A stretch of 64,000 nucleotides of DNA. It comes from Phalacrocorax aristotelis (Eukaryota > Chordata > Aves > Suliformes > Phalacrocoracidae). Positions 34,544 through 48,000 of this stretch are shown here, in pieces. The notes under the pieces are model-generated. The model was not told the DNA's origin and made no database searches. It saw only the letters and a program-made list of their open reading frames with translations. The position numbers and the translations under genes are program-made. The stretch is taken from contig NC_134288.1 of NCBI RefSeq assembly GCF_949628215.1, positions 7,819,682 to 7,883,681 on the forward strand, in the 5' to 3' direction. The stretch's first letter is position 1; every line of letters begins with the position of its first letter.

Positions 34544-35871
34544 TTGACTGATCAAAGTTCCATATTTAATTGGTTTTGGCGGTTTCGGTTCAACCCCCTC
34601 AAGTCCCCACCTACCATGTGACCCCAGAGTAATTCCCCGCAGCAGCAGCTGGGGCTGGTGAGCATCGCCCTACTCTCCCACCTCGCCCTGGGGTTGATCA
34701 GCAGCACAGGAGCAGGGGGGGTGCACTGGATTCCCTACCCTGGGCCAGTCCACCTTGCCAGCTCCACCAGTTTACATTGTCAGAGAGATCTGTCCCAGCA
34801 CAGGGATCCAGTCACTCACCTTCCCTAAACCAAGAATCATATCCTTCATCTTTCAATCCATGTATTTTAATGGCTGATCTTTTAAATTAATTATTTCAGA
34901 TTCTTACAGAATAAAAAAATCAGAAAAAATTATTAAAATCACAGTCAATTTGCAATGCTTTCATTGAAAGTACCCAAGCAATCTGAATTAAAAAGATGTT
35001 AAGAATCAAAGCCCGTTTTCAGCAATATCAATAATATTCCCATGCAACTTGTCCACTGACCAGTGACTCAGCGGGTCGCTCATGCATGAGTCAATCTCAC
35101 AAACCTAAGACTGGCCACATTCACCAACGGTGAAAAACCACCCATGTCCAAAGTTACGTCAGAAATAAATTTGGTCCCAAACCCCCACCTGTGTACTCAT
35201 TGCAAAGAATCAGGCAGCAATTACTGCCCCAGGTTTTCAAAACACTGGACATGTTTGCAAAAACTGTTCCCAAAGCTTGGAGTAATGCACCACACCCTAC
35301 CGACACAGCTCCTGAATCATCCCTTTATGCACAAACCGGAAGAAATAGTCTTCATCCTCCATGAGAGAATTACTTATGAGATGGTAAAGAGACCCCATCC
35401 TTCACATCCTGCTAGAAGCACCCAGCCATGCCACCTTCACCCCGTCAGATTCGGATACACTCACTCACATTGGCTTGCACATAAAAAATCCAGTTGGCTC
35501 CAACCTGTTCCCAGGGCTACTCTCCAAAACAAGGTACGGTATCAGAAGCTAGAGCAGCAAAGCCCGCTAGCTTTCATGGGGGGAGAGGCATCTACCCAAA
35601 GATGCCCGACACCTACAGGGTTCTCCAGTTAACAACCACCTACAACAGATGGACTCTGGGAGAGTCTGATTGGTACCTGTGGAAGGTGGGGAAAGATCTC
35701 AGAGGAAAAACAAATGGATGTTGTGACACTGACCAGTATTTCTAAAAACAAAATTAAACCAGAGGGTCCCATACAGTGTGAGCAGCCATGTGGCTTTCCT
35801 CCTGTGCATACTCTGACGATTCCAGTGCCCAAGTCCTAAGTGAGTGAGTCCTTCCCCAGGGGTGGCTTTGT
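34544..35871 (-). other. probable SLC13A3 3' UTR
   Basis: Sequence between the SLC13A3 stop and the short tandem repeat ahead of AATAAA at 34465. AT-rich around 34850-35040. The short ORF on the opposite strand at 35144-35632 has no recognisable family. The extent of the UTR is inferred from the poly(A) signal alone. Confidence 0.5.
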
Positions 35872-36057
35872 TCATATTTTATTTAGTGCACTTAAAGTGA
35901 CATTTTCTACAGCTTTCAAGAGAGAGGTGGCATTTTCTGCATGGATGTTGGCCCATGCAGGGAAGGTCCCCAGCTGGAAGATGCTCTTGGCCCATGTGTT
36001 CATAGCCAAGCTAAGAAGCAGAACTCCCATAAGATTCATGAGTAACCCAGTTCTTGC
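35872..36057 (-). CDS. SLC13A3: SLC13A3 exon 13 (residues 545-605 and stop)
   Basis: 186 nt, acceptor TTTTTGTAG|GCAAGA to TGA at 35874-35872. Encodes the last membrane segment ([20 protein letters not shown]) and an extracellular tail with sequons NAT at 586 and NVT at 596; tail sequence differs from human but keeps two sequons. Confidence 0.96.
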   Translation of the reverse strand, partial: ARTGLLMNLMGVLLLSLAMNTWAKSIFQLGTFPAWANIHAENATSLLKAVENVTLSALNKI

Positions 36058-39000
36058 CTACAAAAAAAATACAAAGACAACCGTTGAGTTTAGACTGGAC
36101 ATCCACAGCATGTGAAGCATGAAGCTATTTGAACATAAACATTATAAAAATGGAAGGCTTAATTGCCGTTAATATTAGCAACATCTTAAGTGGGCTTTCT
36201 TAACCCACAAAGGCCATTCTGCAGATGCTTACCAAGCTTTGATCCATCAAAAACATTAACATCTGTTTAGTCGCAGGAATGTGAGCAGGAACTGGGACTG
36301 AGCCTAATTTAACTCATAAGCTTTATTTCTCTGCACTGGGGAACTTTTCCTGCACCCAGAAACCTATGAAATTTGAGCTGCTGACACTGGCAGGAACAGG
36401 AGCGGGGTCTGGGAGATACTGAGCACATTCAAGACCAGCTTTGTCACCACTTGGAGCCACAATGGCTCCAAATTTCACAGGGCCAGACCTTATACAGGCT
36501 CCTTCTGTATGCCTGTGCCTTCAAACATTGCTGAGAACAGTATCAGACTTCTGTCTTTTCACTTTACTACATGTTGAACTAGTAACACTCCTGAAAATTC
36601 CTTTTTTAAACACTCCACACAGACTGTTTTCAGCATTTTCTGTATCTAAAAGGACTTACCATATCCTTGACCATCAAGTGTCCAGAAGAAAATGCAATTG
36701 AGTTAGGAGGTGTTGAGACTGGCAGCATGAATGCATAGGAGCATCCTATAGTTCCTGGTATCATTAAATAGAGGGGATTTACTTTCAGACGTATGGCCTT
36801 GAAAAACAGAAAGGAACAGAAATTGTACCGTGGGGATTCAGAGTCTTAAGCAGATATATCAAAGAATGCAAATAGCTAGTGCACTGTGCAGAGTCCTATT
36901 CCACACTCTGCAATTAATAATCATGTATCTCGCCAACATCTGAAGGATTGTTATCCTTCAGTGTCCATGTTATACTACAGACACTTGCTTTGTTGCTCCC
37001 AAGGATTTCAAATTGCCTGAAGCCTAGGAGCAGGAGAAGCATATGGTACCTGTCCCAACGTAGACACAACACAAAGCTGCCCATCTGCAGGAGAGACAAG
37101 AGACAGCTGGTCTTGCCATGGGACTACCTTACCAGCTCTGCCAAGACAGGCAGAAAGATGATAATAGTGGCTGTGTTGCTGGCAAACTCAGTGAATAAGG
37201 CGATGACAATCGTGATGAGGATGACAGCCACAGGAGGTGGTACACCCTCCAGGGGATGCAGACGGCCTCCTATCCAGACAGACAAACCAGACTCCTGCAG
37301 AAGGGGAGAGCAAACAAGCTGGAGAGCAGAGCTCCTACATCCCTGCACATGAACTGATCCTTTCCTAGAACAACCTTTGCTGACCCACACAAGCACCTTT
37401 GTGCAGTGTCCTCAGGATATTGAACAGTGAGCAGTTTGAAAGGAGTTGCACATTTCTGGCTCTGGGAATGGAGGAACATGTCCTTCAAGTGTTGTGACCC
37501 CACCAACACAGAAATCCCAGAGCCAAATGAGAACCCCAAGTGACACCCTGATAAAGTCCAACTCCGTTAGGCAGGATGACTGCAACGTGGCAGCCATGGC
37601 GGGCCTCACCTCACAGCCCTTTGCCATGGCAAAGCCTCCTCCAAGCAGCAAGATGATGTTCCAGGGCACTGTCTCTTGGGCCTTCCTCCAAGTCAGCAAG
37701 GGCTGTGTCTCAGTGTTTGGTGCTAGACAAAGAGAAAAACCCCATGTCAAACACCCACCCAAAGAGGAGCATGTCAGTCATCATCTGACAGAATGAGCTC
37801 ATGAGCCTGACATCAGTGGTGAAGTTCATTAACCGTGAGTTGCTGATGGTTAAAATATACATATGGAGTCTCTTAAGGCAGACAATTAAAAGATCATTTC
37901 ACTTAATATCGGATCTTAAAAAAAAGGAAAAGTAAATAAATTCTAGCACTTAAAGTTTTCTTTGAAGCTTTCTTGAAGGATCATTTAATATCAGGTTAAT
38001 TTTCTCTTTGTAACAGACACAAACATTGTCCTCAGTAGATTGGAGTCTGTGGAAGGAGGAAATTTTCTACCATTTGAATTATGAAGATGTTATTAATTTT
38101 CCACTTGCCATTCAACAGCCAGTGGGTTTTATAGCAAAGAGCTCATCTCCCCTAAAGGCCATCTCTTGATACATGATGAAGTGAGCTCTGTCATATGACA
38201 GGATGCCCTAATGGGACTGCAATTTTCTGTTGAACAAGGACACGTATATTTTACCCAGAGGAGGCCTGATTAAACAGCTTCCCGCATAAGGACAACACAA
38301 TAAATGTGCATGACTCAGAGCAGCCAGTATTTTTTTCCCATAGACCCCACATGGTGCTGCACCATCCACAAAGGGCCTTCATCAGCTGCATCTCCACAGT
38401 AAGATCATCTCTTATTCCAAGGGGCTTATGAATTAAAATTTGTATTTCATTGCTACTCAGAAGGACAGAGGCCCAAGATCTCAAAAGACTCCTGGTACCA
38501 AAACCTGCTGGAGAGTTTGGACTTTAGGAGTTTAAATCCTAAATCATTCTGGGAACTGAGGAAGGGCCCCTATTTTTGAGCATGGACAACTCACCCAGCT
38601 CTGCCCTTCAGAGGTTCAAGCTTACCCCTGACAGACAAGAGCTGTCTGGGAGTCAGGAACCAAACCTCTGTTTCACAATCAGGTCTGCTACAGTAAACCA
38701 ACACCAATTTCAGTTCGCTTCAACCCACCGTGGCATCATCTCTGACAACTACATGAGCAACTGAGTCATTCCTGCAATCGGCAGCAGGGCAGTGACTGCT
38801 AAACCTCTTTTGGCACTTCAGAAAAAAAGCCTCTATATGATCAAATTGCACCTTCAAACCACAATGCTCCAGACTGCCAGCGCAGCTGCTGTGGGCTGGT
38901 GCAGGTCCAAGGTGGGATAGTCTTGGCTCTTGCTCTTTGCCTGCCCTGCCAGAGCACAGGCAAGGGCAGAGGCCCTGCCCAAAGGGGTCTTCTACTCACC

Positions 39001-42000
39001 TTTCAAGTCAAACCACCACTTGAAGGAAGGTTTTTGTGAAGGGAAGAAGAACAGTATAATCACAATGGTGATTCCTGTAACTGCATCTGAGATAAACCTG
39101 TCCAAATGCAGCAGAAACACTAGTAAGAAGAAAAAGCCTGTAGAATTACAAAGTTTATGAGAACAGGGATTTACCAAAGAAGATTATGAGTTTCCATCAG
39201 GTTTGAACAATGTTCGTTGTTCACAGTTCTTTTCTTTTTAATTCCCTGTTGAGCTACATTTCTAAGATGGGCTTTGGATCCCCTAGAAAAACTGCTCTGC
39301 AAATATAAAAACCAAGATCTAATCCCCACCACGCTGATGCTCGGGCTGTTCTGATTGCAGAGTTGTGGTCAGTCCATGAGGGGCTGTGAGGACAAGTTTC
39401 CCCAGCTTGTTGCTGGGAGGAAAAGAGACAGAGCCCAGACCATCATCTTTATATGGGCTTTTTTGCAAAATGCCCAGGTTCTAAGGTGAAAGGCATGCTC
39501 CATCCAATAAAGAGCTTAAGCATGCTTTTTGATTGTAAGGAGCTATTAACTGATGAGGGGAAAGATCATAAGTACTTTGTTGTACTAAGGTATCATTTAT
39601 TAAGCTAGGGCTTTGTCAAAAAAGTTGTCTCTTCTGTTGAAAAACAACACCACCCTCTCTGAGCTTTAGCATTCCCCAACTGCTATATCCATTCATCTTC
39701 CCAAGGTATGGATGTCACAGGGGACACTGACTTGCCAAACAGATAGGATAGCACAAGGGGTCAGCTCCTTCTGTCTCTCTTCAGTCTCCAGACCTCCAGT
39801 GAAATCAGTGGATTGCATAAAGAATTCAGTATTTTACTGTAAATGTACCTATAAACAGCGTTCCCAACAGTAAAACCCTAGGGATGGCCTCAGATAGACA
39901 CATGCCAACTTCCCACCAGGCTTCGTGCATCTCCTCCAGGAGACAGAAATAATAAAGCTGGCTCTGCTACTTGAAGCTCAGTTTATTTTATTCCAGGAAA
40001 TCTGAGTAACAGTGTTAAGCAATGAAATCAGAAATCCAGGAATCCCAACAACCTGGAAATGCTATTGAAAAATATGACAGGGCAATGAAAATAAAATCTT
40101 ACCCTGGTGCAAAGAAGCTTGCCCAACCTGGAATGAATTTGGGATCCCTGGAGAAAAGCATGATTGCAAACATGCAGAAGAAGAAGAAAATTGCCTGTTC
40201 CGCAAACCTAAAATGAAAAGTAATGCAGTTAAAATGCTGATGTGCTAAAGGGGTGGATCAAAGCTGGGACAAGTATTGAGCTCAGGCTGCAGCAGCTTGG
40301 GTGAGAATTTTGGCTGGTTTTCTTAAAATAACTACAATGAAACATTGGAATAGATTATAGATCTATTTGCAAATGCTGATACTTGCCAGCAATTGTCTCT
40401 TATTGGAGGACATTAAGGAGAGGCAAGGCGGGCATCAGGAATGCCCAGACCAGATGTCACAATACACGTATGCAAAGTTGATCCTCTGGGTATGTCAGAG
40501 GAAGGGCCAAGCAGCTTCTCATGGTCATTCCTCTTACCGCTGCCCTCTGGAATTGGGATGTCCCCAAGGCACGGTCAGCTAGGGATGGTTTCACACCAGT
40601 TCAAGCAATATGAAAGGATGGCTGAGATTCAAATCATATATGAGACAGCAGGAGCAAACTTCAAGGTCAAAACCTAAACAGTATTCCTTAGACACATAAC
40701 AAACAAATGGCAATATCATTTGCTAAGTGTGAGGTTTGACTCCAGTGAAGTCAAGATTTAACCAAGACAATGCCTTAAAACACTGTTTAAAATCTCTCCA
40801 AGAGCAAGGAAAGGAATATAAGCCATTGGGAAGAGGCCACTTGCATTGATTTTAAGTTATGGGTTTGCTAATCAAATTGGTAGAGCATGGCTTAATGGAC
40901 TTTCTCACTCCTAGACCTCAAAGTGGGACTTTGATTCTTTCAGAGACATTTTGCAGGCTGCTTGATAATGTACTGAATGGAACAAACAAACCAATTTCTT
41001 TCATTTACTGCACAGGCGCAGGCAATTGTCTTTGAAGAGCCATTCCATTTTCCACACAACAGCAATAATTACAATGTCGATAGCATGACACAAACATCAC
41101 TGAATCTTCACAGCATCCCCGTGAGTATGAAAATATTATTTTAGAGGTGGAGAAACACAGACCATTCAAGGTTAAGACCTACAGTTTCAAAAACCTGCAC
41201 TAGCCCTGGATGCCCAGAATATCAGTGGCTGGTCAGACATACCTAGGGTTTGATTCTTGGAGACACTCAAGTTTTCCTGCTTCCCCCTTTTTTGGCATTT
41301 CTCATGAGTTTAAAACTCATCTTTCTTTCTGCTGTTTCCTTTATCCAAAATATGATCCCCATCATTGCAATTTGCACCAAGCTTTTTTCCAGAAGACAAG
41401 ACCTTTAAGAAACTTGTCTTGTGCTTTCTTCTCCTGACTAATACAGTTGAAGGACTTATTCAGAAAAAATCAGGTATTCCATGACATGGATCTGACTTAT
41501 TTCCATATACTTTCTTTGAGCAGCTACTAAACTTTCTTAAAGTGTATCCACAATCTGTATTATTCATATCTATCGTATGATTCATCAGCCTTCTCAGCAA
41601 ATTCATATCTATCGTATGCTTCATCAGCCTTCTTTGCACAGCAGGTATGCCCAAACCTTCAAAATTCAGCCTGTGTTGGTTAGTACATAATGCACATAGG
41701 ATTGGGTTTGTCCCTGGAGTAGAAAAATTACAAACAGTAATTAAACAACCCAGCGTGAATTCACTCTATAATATGAACTTTGTTCTTGAGAAGATTTGAG
41801 TGCAAGTTGCTATTTGCAATTATTCCTGTTAGTCAAGGTGGAGAGGCTGGAGCATGCAAAAAGCAAACTTCATCAGGTTATAAACACTCTGAGTGGAAAC
41901 ATCTATTTCATTTTCTTCTAAGAAACTCCATTTCTCCCAGTTCTCCACTCTTAAGACAGGACATTTCCAACCCACTTGATTTCTTTTTCATTTCAGTCCT

Positions 42001-45000
42001 GACTTTATGACTCACTTTGTTGGACCCAGCTTCTGATAGTCCTCCTTTATCACTTCTCTGGCTCGGGCTTCTGCATCCACTCTTATATTTGACTTTTTTG
42101 TTCTCCAGCCCCTGCCAAGAAACACAGTTATATCTTTAAATGCCTCTAACATAACTGACGCAATAGTAAATACTGTATTTTCTAATGCACTATATGCATG
42201 ACATGGTGTACTTCTGCAGTGCCTCCTCTGCAAGTTTCAAAGAGCTGCACATCTCTGGTGGCTCAGTTTGCATTATCTTCAAATCATGAAGACTGATGAT
42301 GAAGGTCTCTGGTGCAGATACAGGCAATAAGGCCCTATTTTATATATCCTTTCTCTCTGTGTTCATACAAAGGAGACCCTGCAGAAGTTAGGAAGTTTCC
42401 TCTCATTTATATTCTGAACTATTTCCTCCAACATGAGCTGTGATTGCCAAAAGAAAGCCCCAACATTGCAGGATTTCCTCATCTCTAGCAGACACTTACT
42501 TGGGCAGAACAACTAGGAAGAAGTGACAAAAAATGAATCTGTCATTTCATTTCTCAAGTCACTTACAATTTCCTGGGTGATCCCAGATGCTGCTGAGGAT
42601 CAACAAAAATGTGCGGAATTTCTAACTGCCTGGGAATGTTAATGTGCTCCTGGCTAAGCCTCTTAGCCTGGCAGTGCTGGCTGCACACCGTTTGCTCCTT
42701 TGTAGTATGTGCATACAAGTGATATATTTGTATCTTGCACTTCATGTCCCATCACATCCCATGCTGCTGACCTGGTTTCTAACCCTGACTGTGACCTTGA
42801 TTAAACCTACAAACCACAACTTTCTGTATGAGATGCATCTGTCTGGCACCACAGTGCCTGCAGTTCCTTAACTCATTCACTGTTTAAAAGGGATATTGTG
42901 GCTGGATCTTCTATGTTGATGAATACTTGATCACTCAGAAGTTCCTGGACCTCAAGTAGATATACCTGGCCCTTTAATTTCTTATTTTTTGGGGGGTGTT
43001 ATTAATGGCAGCTTCATTTCAGCTCACCCAGCCTATACCTAAGCCTTTTGGATTCAAGCAAAGCCGACCTGCTACTGCAGTGATGTCCAGCTGCCTGTAC
43101 TGTGCTGCAGACACCAAGGACTTGCACACATAGAAAGTCTAGCCACTATCCTCAAGTCGTTACAGCCAAAGCAGCCCAAAAAGCTCCTGCAGACACTCAG
43201 CTGTACTTGTCCAGCTTTGCAATGTCTCTTCCGAGGCACCTCGCCACTGGGGAATACTGGTATCTGCGCTGACCCAGCTATCCCAATAAAGCCAGGCTTT
43301 GTGCTGACAGAGATGAGCCAAACAAAACAAAAAGCATCACGTTCTCCGAGCACAAGAGCAATTTTGCATTTTGCCAGGGGCTTTGGCCAGTACAGCTACC
43401 TCTTCCCTCACCTGATCATCCAGGGCCATGCCAGCAGGATGCCGGGGCGTGCCCCAGCCCTCACCATGGGATGCGGGATTTCAGGCTCTACATCACGGAA
43501 GCCCTGGGCACGCGATGCAGAGTGCCACAGGTATAAGCAGCTGCGAGCTCACAGAGCATCCCACAGCAGCACGCAGAGCCTCCCGTGAAGCCCCACAAAC
43601 AATTTAAGGACCGGCATTTGGCATTTTCAGGATTGAAACTTTCCTATTGATTTTTTCCTGTCTCTGAGAAAATGTAAATATTTGGACACCTGTTCCTGCC
43701 TCCCCCCCCCCCCCCCCTTTGCATTTTTAACTCAAAATAACAAAGACTTTTCTAAATATTAGAAATTCTGTATGGTCCCTGGAGGAAGGAGGACTGTGAG
43801 TTTGTTACTATCACGTATGCGAGTGTGAAGGGGGAAGAAGGGAAAAGGGCTCCAAACGAGCCGGCACGGCAATGCTGCAACCATTGTAAGTAGTGTACAC
43901 TGGGGGTTGCATGTATCCAGCAAAGATTTACTGGAAAAACATGTTATTCTCAGTTACAGATTAACACGTTGTTGTAAAATTAAGCCCTGCTGTGAAGTAA
44001 TCCATTCCAAACCCAAGTTTCTGCCCCAGGAACAAATCCTGGCTTTTTTATGTTCTATTAGATTTTTGCTACTAATTCCAAGGGAACCAAGATTTCATGC
44101 TGGCCTTCAAAGTTTGATCCTGCTTTTCCTTCTGTCAGGGAAAATCTGCCACTGACCTTCACAGGCCCAGGTCAGGCAGTAAAACAACCTTTAAAAACTG
44201 CATGTTTAACTGAATAAATAAATAATAAATACTCTGTACACATATGTATTTCGGTTAGATAAAGTATATGTAACTTTGAGATATTTTTAAAACCTTTCTT
44301 TTGCACATCAGCTTCTTAAAAACAGATGACTTGTTAGAGCATGAGCATCCTGAAGTCAGTCATGAAACCGCGCACCATCCAGGAGATGATCCTGAGTGAT
44401 ATCATAGATTTAGTACGAGAACCATGAAGAACAATTATTTCACAATGCTGGTGTAACCAGGCTAGGTACACGTATAGTTAATATAAACTTACCTCAGGTT
44501 AATACCTCCATACAGGATGGAGATCCATAGCCATCCCAGGAGAAGAAAAATCAGCATTAAAGGAAATGCAAACATAAACCAAGAACCAAAGTTCACCACA
44601 TCACATTCTGGAAAATAACTAAGCAAACGGGAAAAAGCAAGTTAATTCAAGAAGGAAAAACAACCCTTCAGTTTAAGGGTAAACAAACATCTGAAATTAG
44701 CAGCAAAATATCCCACAAATTTGTCGGTGTGCATTAGCATTTTTCTGGACGCTGGGAGATTTGGGGAGCGTTGGGTTGGGACAACCCCCCCCAGGCCACC
44801 CTACCATGCACACCTTGCCCAGCCCAAGTGCACAAGCCTGCTAGGGAAGACCTGAAAGTCTCTCTCTCCAGGTAGGCTGCCACTTTCATACAATGATGCT
44901 CCTGGACACATAAGATTAAACCCTGCTACACTAACTGCTGGAGAGTCAACCATGACCCTCACAGGGATGCTGCACATGCCTAGGAGAGACTGAATATGCT

Positions 45001-48000
45001 ACTTGTAGAAGCCAGCAAAGTTAAGAAATACCTGCAGGCACTTAGGATGGCACAAATCCCCATTCCTATGCACATAGGAGGCATCTTTTATGACTAAGAA
45101 AACAGGCCAGAAGTCTTTCTACAATACAGCAGCAGATCTAATTGCTCACAAAATGTTACATGGCCTGTTTCATCAAAACAGTTCCCAGATTAATTGTAAG
45201 CATGTAGTCAAGTCCCATTAAATTCAATGGGATTAAGAGCATCAGTAAGGTGAAACACATATGCACCGTTTTGGCTGACAGCCCGGACGGGTACGCTAGA
45301 AGCCTGCTTATTACAGCTAAGGCTGATAAAACCACTCTCTGCTTTCATCTGCTCACAAAGTATCCCAAAACGTTCTGGAAGGGCATAAATATTCCAAACT
45401 AGTTCTCAGCGCAGAAGGGAATTTCCTACAAGGATGGACAACACATCTCTGTTTTCCAGGATTTACAGGGCTCTCCAGGATGGCCTCCCATACCTCTTCA
45501 GCTGTCCCAGAAGGATGAGGTTTGGTGCGGTTCCCGTCAGCGTTGCAGTACCTCCGATGCTGGCCGCGTATGGGATTGAGATGAGGAAACCTTTCCATAT
45601 ATTTGTTTTGTATTCTTCCTCCTTCCTTAAGTCTGAGAGACCATCACTGGCAATCTCCTTCTCTTCCATCAGATCTTTGCTTTAAAATAGTCCAAAAGAG
45701 AATCCAGTGAAAGCCCTGGTTTAAATACAGCGCAACCACTTCAGAGCCTTGACAGAAGGAAAATTCCCAGTTTTTGGAAATCCAAGCTAATGCTGTCCTC
45801 AAGGACACCTAAGCAGCTCAGTGCAGCAGAGGGGTCTGCTTGGTGAACTGCCATGTGGGACCAGCAGCCTTGCAGAGGGCAGAGCACCCTAAGAACCCAT
45901 CTGTAGGAACTGTGGGTACACGTGCCTTACCCAGCCCCTCAGCAACTTGTAACACTTAGCATGAAGTCCACAGGACTGCTAAAAGGAGGAAAAAATTTTG
46001 ATAGCACTGAAAGGAAAGAAACATCTGTTCCTGAAAAGGTGCTTCCTTCCCATCGTTGTTATCAAAGCACGATCATCACCAGCGTGTAAATCCTGGTGGG
46101 TTTTACATCACTGGCATCATGCATTTGACATTCCTAAGAAAACCAAGGCACAACTCCCCAGCAGGATACACCTCTGGCTACCATTTCAGAGTGGCTGGAA
46201 AATCTCTGCAGTGATTTGGACATGCAGAGTGATGCTGGACACACAGAGGAGGGCTTCTATCATCAGGCTGCTAATGATTGGGACGTTTGATATAATCAAA
46301 ACATTTCAATGATTGAATTTCAAATTCCTAAAACTTGGTCTAGCTCAGGGGATAATTCTCTCTCTCAACTCTAATACAAACTTTATAGTTAACTTACTCC
46401 TCAGTACTTGCCAGAAACTGCATCTCAGTTGGTACAGTGTAAAGTTTATTCTGCTGTAAAGATGCTGAAAAAGAAAGATTAGGACTTTAAAACAGTTCAA
46501 AGCATCTAGAAAATTCTCCTTGAACCAAACAGAGGAACGGAGGAAACAACTGCCATTTACAGAGGAGGGCCTGTGCAAACAAAGGGTGAGCTTATGCCAC
46601 GGGGACGGGGACAGGAGCGGGAGCGCCAGGCAGGGATGAATGAGCCCGTCTCCTCCTGCCACCACTCCAGCCCCATCGCAGCACCCAGCTTCTCCTCTGA
46701 CACCTAGAAGCGCTTGGTCCTTTTACTACTGCCACTGGTTGGACTCTGGGATCCTCTAACACAACCAGAAGTTTCAGGTTGTCCCTTGTCAACTCTTGGG
46801 TTTGGGGTGGGGTTTTTGGGGGGCATAACCATAGCACATTCTTAGGAAGAAAAACTGTTGGGCCTGATGTATCTGTAAGGCACGTTTCCCAAGGTACAGC
46901 AGGAGCACTCCCTGCCACAGAGCTCCATTCCCAAGAGATGAGGATTTTACCCCTGAAGACACCTAGCACAAAGTCACTGTAAAGCTGTAATTTGCTCTTC
47001 AAAGATGAGAGTGGGGAACATCTGAGGATTAGGCTTCATAACAGGTCCTCTGAAATCCACCCCGACAGCAAGGACCATTCTCAAGCCCATCATTCCCTCC
47101 ATAAATGACAGACCCTGCAGGCTGAGAGACTGGTTCCCAACACAAGTTTAGGGCCACTCTGGGGAGCACTCTGTTGCGTACCCAGTTCCCAGGGACCCTC
47201 CTGCATATTTCACACGGGCTCTGCCTCACTGTCCTCCATATCACCACACAGGGAACATAAGCAGGACTCAGGAGCCCTTGGGGAAAGAGTATATTTGGAC
47301 CAGAATGACCAGTGTTGTCTTCAGCGGTAAAATGGGGCATGTACACCACTCTACCATACACATTCAGAAATCAAAAGACAGAAATGCAATACAATCACTC
47401 TTTTTTACCAGATGTCACACTAAGGCCTGTGGCATTCGTTGTTCTGGCTCGTGGCTTGACCTGAGGTTGGGAGTAGACGTGTGCCATTAAACCCCATTTT
47501 CCATAGTCCTCCTTAGGACTGGAGTACTTGAGAGTTTCAGCCACCTTCAGCCCAGATGGCCCTTCCCCATCAGTGCTGGCTGTGCTGCCTTTCCTAGGCT
47601 CTTTGTACATTTTTGGGTCCAGAGGCCTGTGCCCCTGCATCTCCCTGGGCTCTGCAAACCACTGCATGCAGAGCCCATTTCCTGCCACTGCCACCCCATC
47701 AGTCCCCAAATTTCCTTGCATCCCTCCTCAGTCCAAACCATGATCCTCTTCTACTCATGTGTGCACTGAAGACCGAAAGCAGTGCATGGAGAGGGGCCAG
47801 TGGACAAAGTCTCTGGACTCACTCACACGTGCACTGAAGACATGGAGCTTGTTCCAGCTCAGTGAACCAAGGAGTTTTGCAAAGTCATGTTTTCTGCATC
47901 ACTAATTTACTGAATTGGAGTTAATTGGCTGGGACGCACACATACTGAGCTTTCATCCCAACAATGACGAGATGAAGGGATGTAATTAGAAGGACGAACA

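Larger units (their letters stand above)
40208..42015 (-). other. SLC13A3 intron 7, with a MIR relic and a 39-bp duplication
   Basis: 1808 bp. Holds a MIR-like relic near 41085-41190 and a two-copy 39-bp repeat at 41562-41639, listed separately. The rest is unremarkable. Confidence 0.75.
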
